A stretch of DNA of 64,000 bases from Paucibacter sp. B2R-40 (GTDB lineage: Bacteria > Pseudomonadota > Gammaproteobacteria > Burkholderiales > Burkholderiaceae_C): positions 124,243-188,242 of the forward strand of contig NZ_JAJIRP010000006.1 of the NCBI RefSeq assembly GCF_025717555.1. Direction: 5' to 3'. The position numbers and the translations under genes are program-made. Each line of letters opens with the position of its first letter. The first letter of the stretch is position 1. Under the pieces are notes generated by a model. That model was not told where the DNA came from. It saw only the letters and a program-made list of their open reading frames with translations, and did no database searches. Shown piece after piece: positions 16,058 through 26,088 of this stretch.

Positions 16058-18424
16058 ATGAACAAAGCAAGCACAACGAAACGCCGCGCGCCGCGCCTGT
16101 TGCCGAGCCTATTGATCGGCGCCAGCAGCGTCTTCTTATTGACCGGGCTGTCAGCCTGGTTGGCAGTGCGAGCCAGCCTGCCGCAAATAGACGGCAGCAT
16201 CACCCTGCCCGGCTTGGCAGCGCCACTGAGCCTGGAGCGCGACGCGCTGGGCACTGCCGTGCTGCGCGGTGAGAACCGACTGGATTTGGCCCGGGGGCTG
16301 GGTTACTTGCATGCGCAGGAACGTTTTTTCGAGATGGACTTGACACGGCGCTCGGCAGCCGGCGAGTTGTCGGCCTTGTTTGGGGACAAGGCCCTTGCGC
16401 GCGACAAAGAGCGTCGCGTCCACCGCCTGCGCGCCCGTCTGACCGAGCGACTGGCCCAAATGTCGGCCGCCGACCAGAGCTTGCTGAACGCCTATGCCGA
16501 CGGTGTCAATGCGGGCCTTTCCGGCCTGCACTTGAGACCCTGGCAATACCTGATTTTGCGCGGCGAACCTGCGGCCTGGACGGCCGTTGACTCGCTGCTG
16601 GTCGTCGGCGAAATGTTCTGGATGCTGCAAGGCGGCAGCATCGACGCCGGCTTCGAGCGCGCGGCCTTGCGCGAACGCGCTGGTGATGCGCTGTTCGATT
16701 GGCTCAACCCACGCGGGGGCCACTGGGACGCGGCGCTCGACGCCAGCCCAGTGAAACCGGCCACACTACCGGGGCCAGCGCTGCTGGACCTGCGCAAGGC
16801 GCAGCCCAGCCCAGCACCGCAGGCTGCGCGCAGTGTGCAAGCTGTCGAGGAACAAGTTCTGGGCAGCAATAACTGGGCCGTGGCCGGCAGCCGCAGCGCC
16901 GATGGCCGCGCCATCTTGGCCGACGATATGCATCTGGACCTGGGTGTGCCCAGCATCTGGTACCGCACCCAATTGGAGATCAAAGGCAAAGGGGGTCAGG
17001 TCTTGCGGGCAGCGGGTTTGAGCCTGCCCGGCATGCCCAGCCTGGTGGTTGGCTCCAACGGCCAAGTAGCCTGGGGCTTTACCAATGCCTACGGCCAGTG
17101 GTTTGATTGGATCAAGCTGCCCGCCGAACTTGCTCCTGCGAGGCTGAAAAGCCATGTGGAAACTATCGCCATCAAGGGCGCGGCGCCGCAGCAACTGGAT
17201 GTGCTGGACTTTGATGGCTCACCGATCGTGCGCGAGCGCGCTGGCCAACGCTATGCGCTGCGCTGGGTTGCCCATTTAGGCGAGGCCTACAACTTGAGCT
17301 TGGACAACATGCTGTGGGCCGGCGACGCAGCGGCTGCGCTACGCATCGCGCAGGCGTCCGGCATTCCGCACCAGAACATCCTGGTCGCCGATGCCAAGGG
17401 GCAGATCGGCTGGAGCGTGGCCGGCCGATTGTGGACACAAGCGCCCGATGAGGCCGGCTACGCTCGCTTTCAAACCATTCAATCGCCCAAGCATGAATGG
17501 CTGACCCTGGGCGACTATCCGCAATTGCTCAATCCTCCGGCGGGCCAACTCTGGACCGCCAACAACCGCCAATTGGGCGGCGCGCAGGCGCAGCTGATCG
17601 GCGACGGTGGTTTCGACCTGGGCGCCCGCGCGCAGCAGATCCGCGACCGCTTGAGCGAGCGCCCCATCCAAACCGCAGCCAGCCTGGGCGCGATTCATTT
17701 CGACACCGAGGCTCGCTTCATCAAGACCTGGGGGGAGCGCCTGATGCCTCTGCTGAACGCCGACTCAAGACACGCCGAAGCGGCCGCGCAGCTCAAGCAA
17801 TGGAGCGGCCGCGCCGATGCCGAACAGGTCGGCTACCGCCTGATTCGCACGGTACGGCTGCGGACCCTGGACGCGCTTTGGGCCGCCTGGACGACGCCCC
17901 TGCTGGGCGCCATGCAGGCCGACGAAAAGTTGCGCTTCAAATGGCGCTCACAGTTCGAATACAGCGCCGTGCAAGCACTGACCGAACGGCCTGCCCACCT
18001 GCTGCCACCGGGCTTCGCCAATTGGGATGCCTTTCAACTGGCCCAAGTCGACGCGGCGCTGATGGAGCTGACCCAGGACGGCAAACAGGCATTGGCCCAA
18101 GCGAGCTGGGGCCAGTACAACACCAGCCGCATCCAGCATGTGATGTCCAAGGCCGTGCCCGCCCTGTCGGCTTGGCTGGACATGCCCTCCGCTCCGCAAG
18201 GGGGGGATGCCAACCTGCCCTTTGTCGCACGGCCGGCCTTCGGCCAATCCCAGCGCATGGTGGTTTCTCCCGGCTTGGAGGCCGAGGCGACCTTGAGCAT
18301 GCCGGGCGGCCAGAGTGGTCATCCGCTGTCACCGTTTTACGGCGCCGGCCATGCCGATTGGGCGGCGGCCAAGCCGACGCCTTTGCTGGCTGGCCCCACG
18401 CTGCACCGGCTCAGCGCGAATTGA
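16058..18424 (+). CDS. Penicillin acylase family Ntn-hydrolase
   Basis: This is a 788-aa exported proenzyme that autocatalytically splits into two chains and hydrolyses amide bonds of beta-lactams, N-acyl homoserine lactones or other acyl amides. A basic start and long hydrophobic segment (LLPSLLIGASSVFLLTGLSA) give an export signal or anchor. The alpha-chain hallmark GYLHAQERFFEMDL is present. The spacer ends at EEQVLG and the new N-terminal Ser nucleophile begins SNNWAVAG. Beta-chain ILADDMHLDLGVPSIWY and the later Asn-containing LWTANNR motif fit. ATG 16049 is an alternative start. Whether it is a quorum-quenching acylase cannot be told. No partner genes adjoin it. Confidence 0.92.
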   Translation: MNKASTTKRRAPRLLPSLLIGASSVFLLTGLSAWLAVRASLPQIDGSITLPGLAAPLSLERDALGTAVLRGENRLDLARGLGYLHAQERFFEMDLTRRSAAGELSALFGDKALARDKERRVHRLRARLTERLAQMSAADQSLLNAYADGVNAGLSGLHLRPWQYLILRGEPAAWTAVDSLLVVGEMFWMLQGGSIDAGFERAALRERAGDALFDWLNPRGGHWDAALDASPVKPATLPGPALLDLRKAQPSPAPQAARSVQAVEEQVLGSNNWAVAGSRSADGRAILADDMHLDLGVPSIWYRTQLEIKGKGGQVLRAAGLSLPGMPSLVVGSNGQVAWGFTNAYGQWFDWIKLPAELAPARLKSHVETIAIKGAAPQQLDVLDFDGSPIVRERAGQRYALRWVAHLGEAYNLSLDNMLWAGDAAAALRIAQASGIPHQNILVADAKGQIGWSVAGRLWTQAPDEAGYARFQTIQSPKHEWLTLGDYPQLLNPPAGQLWTANNRQLGGAQAQLIGDGGFDLGARAQQIRDRLSERPIQTAASLGAIHFDTEARFIKTWGERLMPLLNADSRHAEAAAQLKQWSGRADAEQVGYRLIRTVRLRTLDALWAAWTTPLLGAMQADEKLRFKWRSQFEYSAVQALTERPAHLLPPGFANWDAFQLAQVDAALMELTQDGKQALAQASWGQYNTSRIQHVMSKAVPALSAWLDMPSAPQGGDANLPFVARPAFGQSQRMVVSPGLEAEATLSMPGGQSGHPLSPFYGAGHADWAAAKPTPLLAGPTLHRLSAN

Positions 18425-18431
18425 GGCCCGC

Positions 18432-18465
18432 CTGATCAAGCCTTCGCCGGGCCGGGCGAGATCAG
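18432..18465. terminator. Possible hairpin between convergent acylase and Lrp genes
   Basis: Outer stem CTGATC/GATCAG and inner stem TCGCC/GGCGA around a GC loop. There is no T-run, so a terminator function is doubtful. Confidence 0.3.
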
Positions 18466-18496
18466 AACTCCCAGGACAGAGGGCGCAAACCCGGGC

Positions 18497-18922
18497 TCAA
18501 GACAGTTTGTAGCTCTGCAAATGGATGCTGGTTTCGGTCGTCTCGATGCCCTTGATCAGGCGCACCCGCTCCAGCACATTGGCCAACTCGCCCAGGCTGG
18601 GCGCTCGCAACTCGGCCAAGAGATCCCAGCGCCCATTGGTGTCGAACAAGCCTGACACGCCGGGCTCGCCGAGCAAGATGCTGATCACCTCGCGCGTTTT
18701 ATTGCCCTCCACCGCGATGCTCATCCAAGCGGTGATTTGATTCGGCGTTGCGTCCGGGCGCAGCTTGACCGTATAACCATTGATGACCCCGGTGTCCTCC
18801 AACTTGGTGATGCGGTTGCTGACGGTACCGCGTGAGACCTTCAGCTTGAGCGCCAAGGTGGCCACGCTGGCGCGTGCGTCCAAGCGCAAAAGCGCGATCA
18901 ATTGCTGGTCCAAAGTATCCAT
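18497..18922 (-). CDS. Lrp/AsnC family transcriptional regulator
   Basis: This is a 141-aa regulator with an N-terminal helix-turn-helix (MDTLDQQLIALLRLDARASV, then LKVSRGTVSNRITKLEDTGVI) and a C-terminal RAM ligand-binding domain (about residues 65-140). It is transcribed divergently from the ornithine cyclodeaminase gene across 161 bp containing two tandem 21-bp repeats. It is therefore the likely local regulator of ornithine or arginine catabolism, sensing an amino acid. This follows the common arrangement of Lrp-type genes next to their target; the effector is inferred. Confidence 0.93.
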   Translation of the reverse strand: MDTLDQQLIALLRLDARASVATLALKLKVSRGTVSNRITKLEDTGVINGYTVKLRPDATPNQITAWMSIAVEGNKTREVISILLGEPGVSGLFDTNGRWDLLAELRAPSLGELANVLERVRLIKGIETTETSIHLQSYKLS

Positions 18923-18979
18923 AGGCTGAAGTCCTCATTCACCTTGCTTGCCGTCGATTCTGCCATTTCGGCAGCCACA

Positions 18980-19021
18980 GCTGACGAATTGATAGTTTCC
19001 GCTGACTTTTTGATCGTTTCT
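18980..19021. promoter_or_regulatory. Tandem 21-bp direct repeats in the Lrp/ocd intergenic region
   Basis: Two adjacent 21-bp units share GCTGAC, TTGAT and GTTTC at the same positions (18980-19000 and 19001-19021). A 21-bp period is two helical turns, as expected for side-by-side Lrp-type dimers. Proposed operator; not a known consensus. Confidence 0.5.
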
Positions 19022-19083
19022 TGCTCTTCTCGCTAGCAGCGGGCTTGGCCAGAATCCACTCAATCGAATAAACGGAGACCTTC

Positions 19084-20130
19084 ATGACCACCTTGCTGAC
19101 TACCCAAGACGTTGCCCGCATCACCCAAACCCTGGGCCTGCCCGAGGTCTTCAAACGCATGGTGGGCTACCTCGAAGCCGACTATCTGCGCTGGAACGAA
19201 TTCGACAAATGCGCCCGTGTGGCCAGCCATACCGACGACGGTGTGATCGAGCTGATGCCGATTGCCGACGCCAGCCTGTACAGCTTCAAATACGTCAACG
19301 GCCACCCCAAGAACACCCGCCTGGGCTTGCCCACCGTGATGGCCGTGGGCCTGCTGGCCGAAGTGGCCACCGGCCGGCCAGAGCTGCTCAGCGAGCTGAC
19401 ATTGACAACTGCCATCCGTACGGCGGCCACCTCGGCGATGGTGGCGCGCAAGCTGGCACGCAAGGACGCCAAGTCCATGGCCTTGATCGGCAATGGCGCG
19501 CAGAGCGAGTTCCAGGCGCTGGCCTTCCACTACCTGCTGGGCATCAGCGAGATCCGCATGTTCGACATTGACCCGGCCGCCTCCGCCAAGCTGTTGCGCC
19601 ATCTGCAAGGCCTGCCGGGTCTGACACTCAAGGTCTGCGCCAGCACGGCAGAGGCCGTACGCGGTGCTGACATCATCACCACCGTGACCGCCGACAAAAC
19701 CAATGCCACCATCATCACCCCCGAAATGATCGAGGCCGGCATGCATATCAATGGCGTCGGCGGCGACTGCCCCGGCAAGACCGAGATGCACCGCGGTGTG
19801 CTGGAGGCGGCCAAGGTTTTCGTTGAGTTCGAGCCTCAGTCGCGCATCGAGGGCGACTTGCAACAAATGCCGGCGGAATTTGCAGTGACCGAATTCTGGT
19901 GCGTGCTCAAAGGCATCAGCAGCGGCCGCGACAGCGCCGAGCAGATCACTTTCTTTGACTCGGTCGGCTTCGCGCTGGAAGACTTCTCGGCGCTGCGCTT
20001 GCTGCGCGACTGCGCGCGTGAGCTGGGTCTGGGCCAAGATGTCAGCCTGATCCCGACGATGGCCGACCCGAAAAACCTGTTCGGTCAGCTCGGCCTCGGT
20101 CAAACGGCCAGCACCTTGCAGGCCGCCTGA
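19084..20130 (+). CDS. ocd: Ornithine cyclodeaminase
   Basis: This 348-aa cytoplasmic NAD-dependent enzyme converts L-ornithine to L-proline and ammonia. Family segments include SFKYVNGHPKNTRLGLPTVM (substrate-side Lys), LTLTTAIRTAATSAM and the nucleotide-binding motif LIGNGAQSEFQALAF (about residue 135). The catalytic Asp region lies in the ITTVTADKTNA and VGGDCPGKTEMHRG stretches. Length matches the Pseudomonas/Agrobacterium enzymes of the 350-aa class, not the shorter mu-crystallin-like group. Expression is probably controlled by the divergent Lrp-type regulator. Confidence 0.92.
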   Translation: MTTLLTTQDVARITQTLGLPEVFKRMVGYLEADYLRWNEFDKCARVASHTDDGVIELMPIADASLYSFKYVNGHPKNTRLGLPTVMAVGLLAEVATGRPELLSELTLTTAIRTAATSAMVARKLARKDAKSMALIGNGAQSEFQALAFHYLLGISEIRMFDIDPAASAKLLRHLQGLPGLTLKVCASTAEAVRGADIITTVTADKTNATIITPEMIEAGMHINGVGGDCPGKTEMHRGVLEAAKVFVEFEPQSRIEGDLQQMPAEFAVTEFWCVLKGISSGRDSAEQITFFDSVGFALEDFSALRLLRDCARELGLGQDVSLIPTMADPKNLFGQLGLGQTASTLQAA

Positions 20131-20134
20131 GCGG

Positions 20135-21340
20135 CTATTGGCTGGAATCGCCGACCCATTCGTGATCTCGCAAGGTCAAGCCGGCGCCCTGACGGCGTTG
20201 CTCACGCAGTTGCCGCACAACTTCATCCAGGCGCGCACTCTCGGCGGCCGCCAAACTGGCCAAGATGCGCTGATCCAGGCCGGGCAATTGCTGCTCGGCT
20301 TGATGCACCGCTTGCCGCCTCGCGGCCTGCCGCGCTGCCCATTGCGCGGCCGCCGCGGCCGCGCGCTCGGCTTGTCCAACAGCGCTGAAGCAGCGTGTTT
20401 GCGCGCGCAGCGCCGGCAAGGCCACCACATCCCGCACGCGCAATTGCGCGTCCTCGAACACCGCCGCCAGCAGCGTCAGTGCCTCTTGCGGGCGACCTTC
20501 GCCTTCTTCCATCAAGGCCAACTCCAGCAGGACCGGGCGGCGTACCGCGTGCCAGGCAAGCTCCGCCGCGCGCTGCTCCAGATCGAGGAAAGCGCCACGC
20601 GCCACCTGGCGGCGACCACAACGCCGGTGCCAGCGCGCCTGATTGGCCCGCCACATATTGACGATGTAATGGCTCGCAACCTCCGGCGCCAAGGCCGCGG
20701 CTTGATGGTTGAACCCATCTGCACGCTCCAGCACGGCACTCGCCGCGGCAAAATTCTCCGCATCGACATAGGCATCGTGCAGCGTGCAGATCAGATGCAT
20801 CGCATTGGAGTAACGCCGCAAGCGCTCGTAGCCTGATTTGTGCTGGTCCATATGAACCAGCGCCTCGAAAATAAAAGTCAGCGCCGCCGAGCCGTCGCCC
20901 ATCGACAAATAAGCCATGGCCAAACGCTCCAAGGCCTGCGCTGTCAACAAACTGCCCTGCAGTTGCAAGCCGTCTTGCAGCGCCACATGGGCGGCGCGCA
21001 GCGCCTGCTCGGGCATCAGCAAATTTGCTTGTGCAAACGACAGCTGAATCATCACGCTGGCGCGCTGCTGCGAGGGCTGGTCCAGCGACACCAGGTCAAG
21101 CATGCGGGCACAGTCCAGCAAGACCTGGTCAAAGCGATCGAGCTTGGTCAACGCCGCCACCCGCGCGGTCAGCAGGCGAATTTTTTGCTCCCGCATGGTC
21201 TCATCGCTGTCTTCGGGCAGACGCGCCAGCAGGCGCTCGGCAGCAAACAAACCGGCCTCAAACTGCTCGCCGTCCAACAGGGCTTGGGCGGCGCTGAATT
21301 CACTTTCAAACGGGCCCTCGGCGGCAAATTCAGCGCTCAT
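20135..21340 (-). CDS. TPR-rich protein, orphan sensor-like
   Basis: This is a 401-aa soluble protein built of helical tetratricopeptide-like repeats from about residue 15 to 330. Examples are AHVALQDGLQLQGSLL, ALERLAMAYLSMGDGSAAL and GRPQEALTLLAAVFEDAQL. It ends in a Glu/Gln/Ala-rich helix with AAAAAAQWAARQAARRQAVH. It has no signal peptide and no catalytic domain. The architecture resembles the N-terminal TPR-plus-helix sensor half of GGDEF or histidine-kinase proteins, such as the one encoded 0.5 kb away, but without an output domain. Its stop is 4 bp from the convergent ocd stop. Function unknown. Confidence 0.65.
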   Translation of the reverse strand: MSAEFAAEGPFESEFSAAQALLDGEQFEAGLFAAERLLARLPEDSDETMREQKIRLLTARVAALTKLDRFDQVLLDCARMLDLVSLDQPSQQRASVMIQLSFAQANLLMPEQALRAAHVALQDGLQLQGSLLTAQALERLAMAYLSMGDGSAALTFIFEALVHMDQHKSGYERLRRYSNAMHLICTLHDAYVDAENFAAASAVLERADGFNHQAAALAPEVASHYIVNMWRANQARWHRRCGRRQVARGAFLDLEQRAAELAWHAVRRPVLLELALMEEGEGRPQEALTLLAAVFEDAQLRVRDVVALPALRAQTRCFSAVGQAERAAAAAAQWAARQAARRQAVHQAEQQLPGLDQRILASLAAAESARLDEVVRQLREQRRQGAGLTLRDHEWVGDSSQ

Positions 21341-21395
21341 GATGTAGATCCTAAAAACGGTGGACTGCGCGGCCCAGCCCTGGCTTTGTCGTCTC

Positions 21396-21839
21396 TCAGT
21401 TTAAGCCCGCAAGCGCCTGCGCTACTTGGGCGTCAAGCGCCGGCAAACCCAGTGCCAACCGGGCTTGCGCTGGCTCGGCCAAGGCGCGCAGCGGCTCGCC
21501 CCAGATCGGATTGGGGAAATGGCTGTCCCAATCGAAACGCGCGACGACATGCCAATGCAAATGCGGCACCACATTGCCCAAGCTGGCCAGATTGACCTTG
21601 GTCGGACGCAGGGCGCCGCGCAAGACGCGCTCGATGGCCGTCACCGCCCGCATGCAAGCGAGTGCGTCCGCGTCGCTCAAGTCACTGAACTCCGCCACAT
21701 GGCCGAGCCAGATCAATCGGTAAAAGGCCGGGAAGTTCGCGTCCTCCACCCGCACCACCCGCCACAGCGGCGTCTGCACAATCAGCATGCCGCCCGCTTC
21801 CAGGCACAAGGGGCAGGCGTTGTTGGATGGAATGCTCAT
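21396..21839 (-). CDS. HIT family protein
   Basis: This is a 147-aa histidine-triad nucleotide hydrolase or transferase. The catalytic triad is HLHWHVV, preceded by KVNLASLGNVVPH. The N-terminus MSIPSNNACPLC carries a CPLC pair seen in many HIT proteins, possibly part of a zinc site. ATG 21839 gives the usual family length; the longer frame would run into the upstream kinase gene. The start lies 14 bp downstream of the hybrid kinase stop, so it is probably co-transcribed with it. Substrates of this class are AMP-linked dinucleotides or aminoacyl-adenylates. Confidence 0.92.
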   Translation of the reverse strand: MSIPSNNACPLCLEAGGMLIVQTPLWRVVRVEDANFPAFYRLIWLGHVAEFSDLSDADALACMRAVTAIERVLRGALRPTKVNLASLGNVVPHLHWHVVARFDWDSHFPNPIWGEPLRALAEPAQARLALGLPALDAQVAQALAGLN

Positions 21840-21853
21840 GGGGACCTTACCGT

Positions 21854-24800
21854 TCAAGATGGACGCACTGTAATCGCAGCACAGTCCATCGATGCAGCGG
21901 CTTGGGCCGAGGCAGCCCAATCGCTGATGAGTTTTGCCAACAGGGCCAGGTCATGTGTGCCGCTTTGCAGCTGCCGGGTGAAGTCGGTCCGCCACTGCGC
22001 ATCGGGCATCTGCTGACGTTTGAACATCGCCTCTCCCTCGGCGCCCAAACTGGCCAGGCCAGTGGCGCCCAAGGTCGCTGCCAGACCCTTGAAGCTGTGC
22101 AGCGCCCGCTCGGCCTCAACGAAGCTTGCTGCGGCCAAGTAGCCGTCCACCTGTGCCGGCAGCCCTTGTGCCGAAACGCAAAAGCTGCTCACCATGCGCT
22201 GATAAAGCGCCGTCTTGCCCATGAATCGGTCGATGGTCGCCTGGGCCTCAAGTCCCATGCTGTCGGCCTTGCTCAGCAAGTCGGCAGGCAGCGTCATCGA
22301 CATGAATTGCTGCCCTGACACCCCCTTGGCGGCCTTGGCCGCAGCCGTGCGCCCGCTGACGCGCAACAAGACCTGCACCAAGTCGGCCAACTCGAAAGGC
22401 TTGCTGACAAAATCCGTCATGCCCGCGGCCATGCAATCCTCGCGGTCCGAGGCCATCGCATTGGCCGTCATCGCAACCACCGGCAGCGCCGTCAAGCCCA
22501 GTCCTTGCGCGCCACGCGCGCGTATCAAACGCGTCGCCGTGAAGCCATCCATCACCGGCATCTGCACATCCATCAACACGACATCGAAGGCCGTGGGGTC
22601 GGCGCGCAGCAGATCCAGCGCCAGCTGGCCATCGCCGGCCAAGCGTACCGTGGCGCCGGCCTGCTCCAGCAGCGTTTGCGCCACCTCTTGATTGAGCTCG
22701 TTGTCCTCGACCAGCAGCAGGCGCAGCCCTGCCAGCACCAGCCGCTTGGCGGCTGCCGGGCGGGCATGGCGGCGCACATTGGACTGGCCGGTGCGGGCGC
22801 GCTTGAGCATGTCGTGCAACATCGCGGCGGTGATCGGCTTGACCAGGATACCGTTCAGGCTGGCTTGCTCCTCCTTGCTGCGCTCGGCCAGGCGCTCGCG
22901 GCCATGTGCAGTCACCATCACCGTGATCGGCGAGTTAGGCCCCATCAGCTCGCGCATGCGCGCGATCGCGGCCCAGCCGTCCATGCCGGGCATTTCCCAG
23001 TCCATAAAGACCGCATCGAAGGGCGGGCGTTCGGCCAGCTGACGGGCCTGCATCAGCTGCAAAGCCTCCTGCCCATCGGCCGCGGCTTCGGCCAGCCAGC
23101 CCAGCGACTGCGCCATATGCTGAACCAGCTCGCGGGCAATCGCGCTGTCGTCCACCACCAGCACGCTTAAATGTTCCGCCAGGTTTTCAGCCAGTTCATC
23201 GGCCGCGTCCGCTTCGGCGTCTACAGCCAGCGCCGCGCCGACCGGCAGCCTCAGGCTGAAATGAAAGCTACTGCCCTTGCCCAGCTCGCTGTCCAGCGCC
23301 AGCTCCCCGCCCATCATGGCCACCAGGCGCTGTGAGATATTCAGGCCCAGACCGGTGCCGCCAAAGCGCCGGGTGGTCGAGACCTCAGCCTGCGAAAAGC
23401 CCTCGAAAATTTTCTGTTGATGCTCCGGCGCGATGCCAATGCCGCTGTCGCGCACCACAAAGCGCAGGGTCACATCAGGGCCGATATCACTGACCAACTC
23501 GATCCGAATCACCACCTCGCCCTGGGCGGTGAACTTGATCGCATTGCCGCTCAAATTGATCAGCACCTGCTGCAAGCGCATGGCGTCGCCAACCAGCACC
23601 GGCGGCACCCGGGCGTCGATATCGAACAAGACCTCGACCGGCTTTTTGCCGATATTGGTGGACACGATGGTCGACAAATCGCGCATCAGCTGGTCGAGCG
23701 CAAAAGGCTGCGGGTCCAGCGTCATCTTGCCCGCATCCATCTTGGAAAAATCCAAGATATCGTTGATCAAACCCAGCAGAGATTTGGCGGCCCCGGCGGC
23801 CTTGAGCGTGTAGTCGCGTTGACGTTGATTCAGGTCGGTGCCCTGCAGCAGCTTGAGCATGCCCAGGACCGCATTCATCGGCGTGCGAATCTCATGACTC
23901 ATATTGGCCAGGAACTGCCCCTTGGCGGCCGTCGCCGCTTCGACTTGGGCGTAAGCCTGGGCATTGTCGAGCGCAATTGCGCCGTAGCTGCACAGCGCGC
24001 GCATGATGAAAATTTCGCGCTCGCCATAGGCCATCGCACGCGGTGACTGCACCGACATCACGCCCAGCAGGCGCTCGCCAATCAGCATCGGGAAATACAT
24101 CAGGCTGTTGGTTGCCAGCGTGCCGGGAATCACATCTGAGCCCTGCTGCTGCGCCTGCAGATTGATCAGCAGCTCACGCCGCTCGCGCGCGCAGAGCGAG
24201 AACGACGAGGTCTCGTCGCTCAAGTCCATGCTCATGCCCGGCACGGCTTGCTCGCCCTCCATCGCGAAGACCATCTTCAGCGCGCTGGCATTTTGGTCAT
24301 ACAAGCACACGCCGAAAAAGCTCGCGTCCATCATGCTGTGAACATGGCGGTGCAGCGCCGCAAAGACAGCCTGCGCGCTCAAACTGGCCGTGATCTCCCG
24401 GCCGACCTGGCCGAGCGTTTCCAAGGTATCGCTGGTGGCTTGCAGCAGCTCGGCGCGGCGCGACTCGGTCTGCGCCAGCAGGCGCAACTGCTCGGCGGCC
24501 GCATGCGCACGCGCCGTCTCCTGGCGCACCTGCATCGCGATGGCGCGGTTGCCGGCGTCCTTGCTGCGGGCGCTGTCACGTGCTGCGGCCGCGGCCCTGG
24601 CGCTCTTATAGGCCTGCTGATAGTCAGCGGCATCGGCATAGGCCTGCGAAAGTTCATCGAACAACTCGCTAGGCGACAGAAAACCGCTGATGCTGGCCGC
24701 ACATTGCTGGGCCTGCTGCAAATAGTGCAACGCCGCTGTCGGGGCCTGCATGCCGGTCGGTGCGGGCAAGCTGTGCTGGCGATGCAAGTCGGCCAGCACG

Positions 24801-25951
24801 CGCAAGACCTTGACCTGTTCCTCGACATTGCCCTGCTCGACCACCAAGCGCAGCGCGGCTTCAATTTTTGCCAGCGCCTCCACGGGCCTGCCGAGCTTGG
24901 CCAGCGCACTGGCCTGGCCACGCCAGCTGCGCAGCACCGCGATCGGTTCGCCCAGCTTGGCCGCGGCCTGCTCGGCCTGGATGAAACGCTGCAAGGCTTC
25001 TTCGGGCTGGTCCAGGTCCAGCAAGATCTCGCTCAGACCTTGCATCACCATCACATAGGTATTCGAGGCCCCCAAACCCTTGAAAGTCTCCAAGGCTTCG
25101 AGCTGGCACAGCTTGGCATCCTCCAGCCGGCCCAGCAGGCGCAAGACCGAGCCGGTTTGCGTCAGGGCCAGCGCCAGCATCGCCGGCCAGCCGCAGCCAC
25201 GCGCCAGAAGCAAGGCGCGTTCATCCCATTCCAAGGCGGCGTCCAGGTCGCCCAGGCCGGCAAAAGAGTCGGCACCATTGCTGGCGGACAAAATCGCGAA
25301 ACGCAGCTGACCGGTTTCCTCGGCCGCATTGAAGGCTTGTAGAAAATAGCTGATCGAGGCACCCAGCTCGCCGGTATAGCCGGCCACCACGGCGCGCACA
25401 CTGGCCAGCACCGGCTGCACCACCGGCCCCGGGTCCTGCGCCGCATCAAACTGCTGAGCCAGGCTGAGCCCGGTCGCTTTGGCATCGCGAAAGGCTTGGA
25501 ACAGCAAGCCTCGGGCGCTGGCAAAGCGCAGACGCACCGCATCGCCGCTGCGCCGGTAGTCCTCCACGCATTGCAGCAGGGTCGTATCGCGCCGTGCCGG
25601 GTCGCCGGCATCGCTGCAGATCGACACCAACAAGCTCTTCGCATCACCGCTGCCGATGGTGTCGCCACTGCTCTCAAACACGGCCAGCGCGGCCTGCACC
25701 TTGGGTTCGGCAGCGGCCGATTGGCCGCGCAGCGAGTCGATCTCTGCCCGCAGCAGAGTCAGGCGCGCTTGCGCGCGCTGATGATCAATCAAGGGCAGAT
25801 CGGACTGCGCCAGCAGGTGCTCGGCCTCAGTGGCCCAGACCAAGGCCTGTTCGCTAGCACTTTGACGCTGATACCAAGCCAATCGCAACAAAGCGGCCAG
25901 CCGATCAAGACCAAGCAAAGTCGGCAGCGTTTGTGTCAAGGAAGCCAGCAT
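21854..25951 (-). CDS. TPR-GAF hybrid sensor histidine kinase with two receiver domains and HPt
   Basis: This is a cytoplasmic phosphorelay protein of about 1365 aa with no membrane segment. Domain order (residues counted from 26020, the first codon of the longest frame) is TPR-like helices (about 40-480), coiled coil (490-540) and GAF (540-685). HisKA follows with His near 708 ([16 protein letters not shown]), then HATPase with N box near 825 and GTGLGLNIS near 890. Receiver 1 has [11 protein letters not shown] and [11 protein letters not shown], receiver 2 has [11 protein letters not shown] and [11 protein letters not shown], and a C-terminal HPt carries HSFKG near 1307. All phosphorelay residues are present. 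The start is uncertain: ATG 25951, GTG 25996 or TTG 26020. The HIT gene follows. The input signal is unknown; no membrane sensor means an intracellular cue or protein partner. Confidence 0.93.
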   Translation of the reverse strand: MLASLTQTLPTLLGLDRLAALLRLAWYQRQSASEQALVWATEAEHLLAQSDLPLIDHQRAQARLTLLRAEIDSLRGQSAAAEPKVQAALAVFESSGDTIGSGDAKSLLVSICSDAGDPARRDTTLLQCVEDYRRSGDAVRLRFASARGLLFQAFRDAKATGLSLAQQFDAAQDPGPVVQPVLASVRAVVAGYTGELGASISYFLQAFNAAEETGQLRFAILSASNGADSFAGLGDLDAALEWDERALLLARGCGWPAMLALALTQTGSVLRLLGRLEDAKLCQLEALETFKGLGASNTYVMVMQGLSEILLDLDQPEEALQRFIQAEQAAAKLGEPIAVLRSWRGQASALAKLGRPVEALAKIEAALRLVVEQGNVEEQVKVLRVLADLHRQHSLPAPTGMQAPTAALHYLQQAQQCAASISGFLSPSELFDELSQAYADAADYQQAYKSARAAAAARDSARSKDAGNRAIAMQVRQETARAHAAAEQLRLLAQTESRRAELLQATSDTLETLGQVGREITASLSAQAVFAALHRHVHSMMDASFFGVCLYDQNASALKMVFAMEGEQAVPGMSMDLSDETSSFSLCARERRELLINLQAQQQGSDVIPGTLATNSLMYFPMLIGERLLGVMSVQSPRAMAYGEREIFIMRALCSYGAIALDNAQAYAQVEAATAAKGQFLANMSHEIRTPMNAVLGMLKLLQGTDLNQRQRDYTLKAAGAAKSLLGLINDILDFSKMDAGKMTLDPQPFALDQLMRDLSTIVSTNIGKKPVEVLFDIDARVPPVLVGDAMRLQQVLINLSGNAIKFTAQGEVVIRIELVSDIGPDVTLRFVVRDSGIGIAPEHQQKIFEGFSQAEVSTTRRFGGTGLGLNISQRLVAMMGGELALDSELGKGSSFHFSLRLPVGAALAVDAEADAADELAENLAEHLSVLVVDDSAIARELVQHMAQSLGWLAEAAADGQEALQLMQARQLAERPPFDAVFMDWEMPGMDGWAAIARMRELMGPNSPITVMVTAHGRERLAERSKEEQASLNGILVKPITAAMLHDMLKRARTGQSNVRRHARPAAAKRLVLAGLRLLLVEDNELNQEVAQTLLEQAGATVRLAGDGQLALDLLRADPTAFDVVLMDVQMPVMDGFTATRLIRARGAQGLGLTALPVVAMTANAMASDREDCMAAGMTDFVSKPFELADLVQVLLRVSGRTAAAKAAKGVSGQQFMSMTLPADLLSKADSMGLEAQATIDRFMGKTALYQRMVSSFCVSAQGLPAQVDGYLAAASFVEAERALHSFKGLAATLGATGLASLGAEGEAMFKRQQMPDAQWRTDFTRQLQSGTHDLALLAKLISDWAASAQAAASMDCAAITVRPS

Positions 25952-26088
25952 GTCCTTGGCGGCAAACAACTCAAGCGGAGGATTGAATTTCTTCACGCGA
26001 ATGCGAGTCCCAAAACCCAAGGAATGGCCCTCATTCGACCACAGGTGGCCCGCCCTGCGATCCCAAAACTGACTGCTTTACTGCCCCT

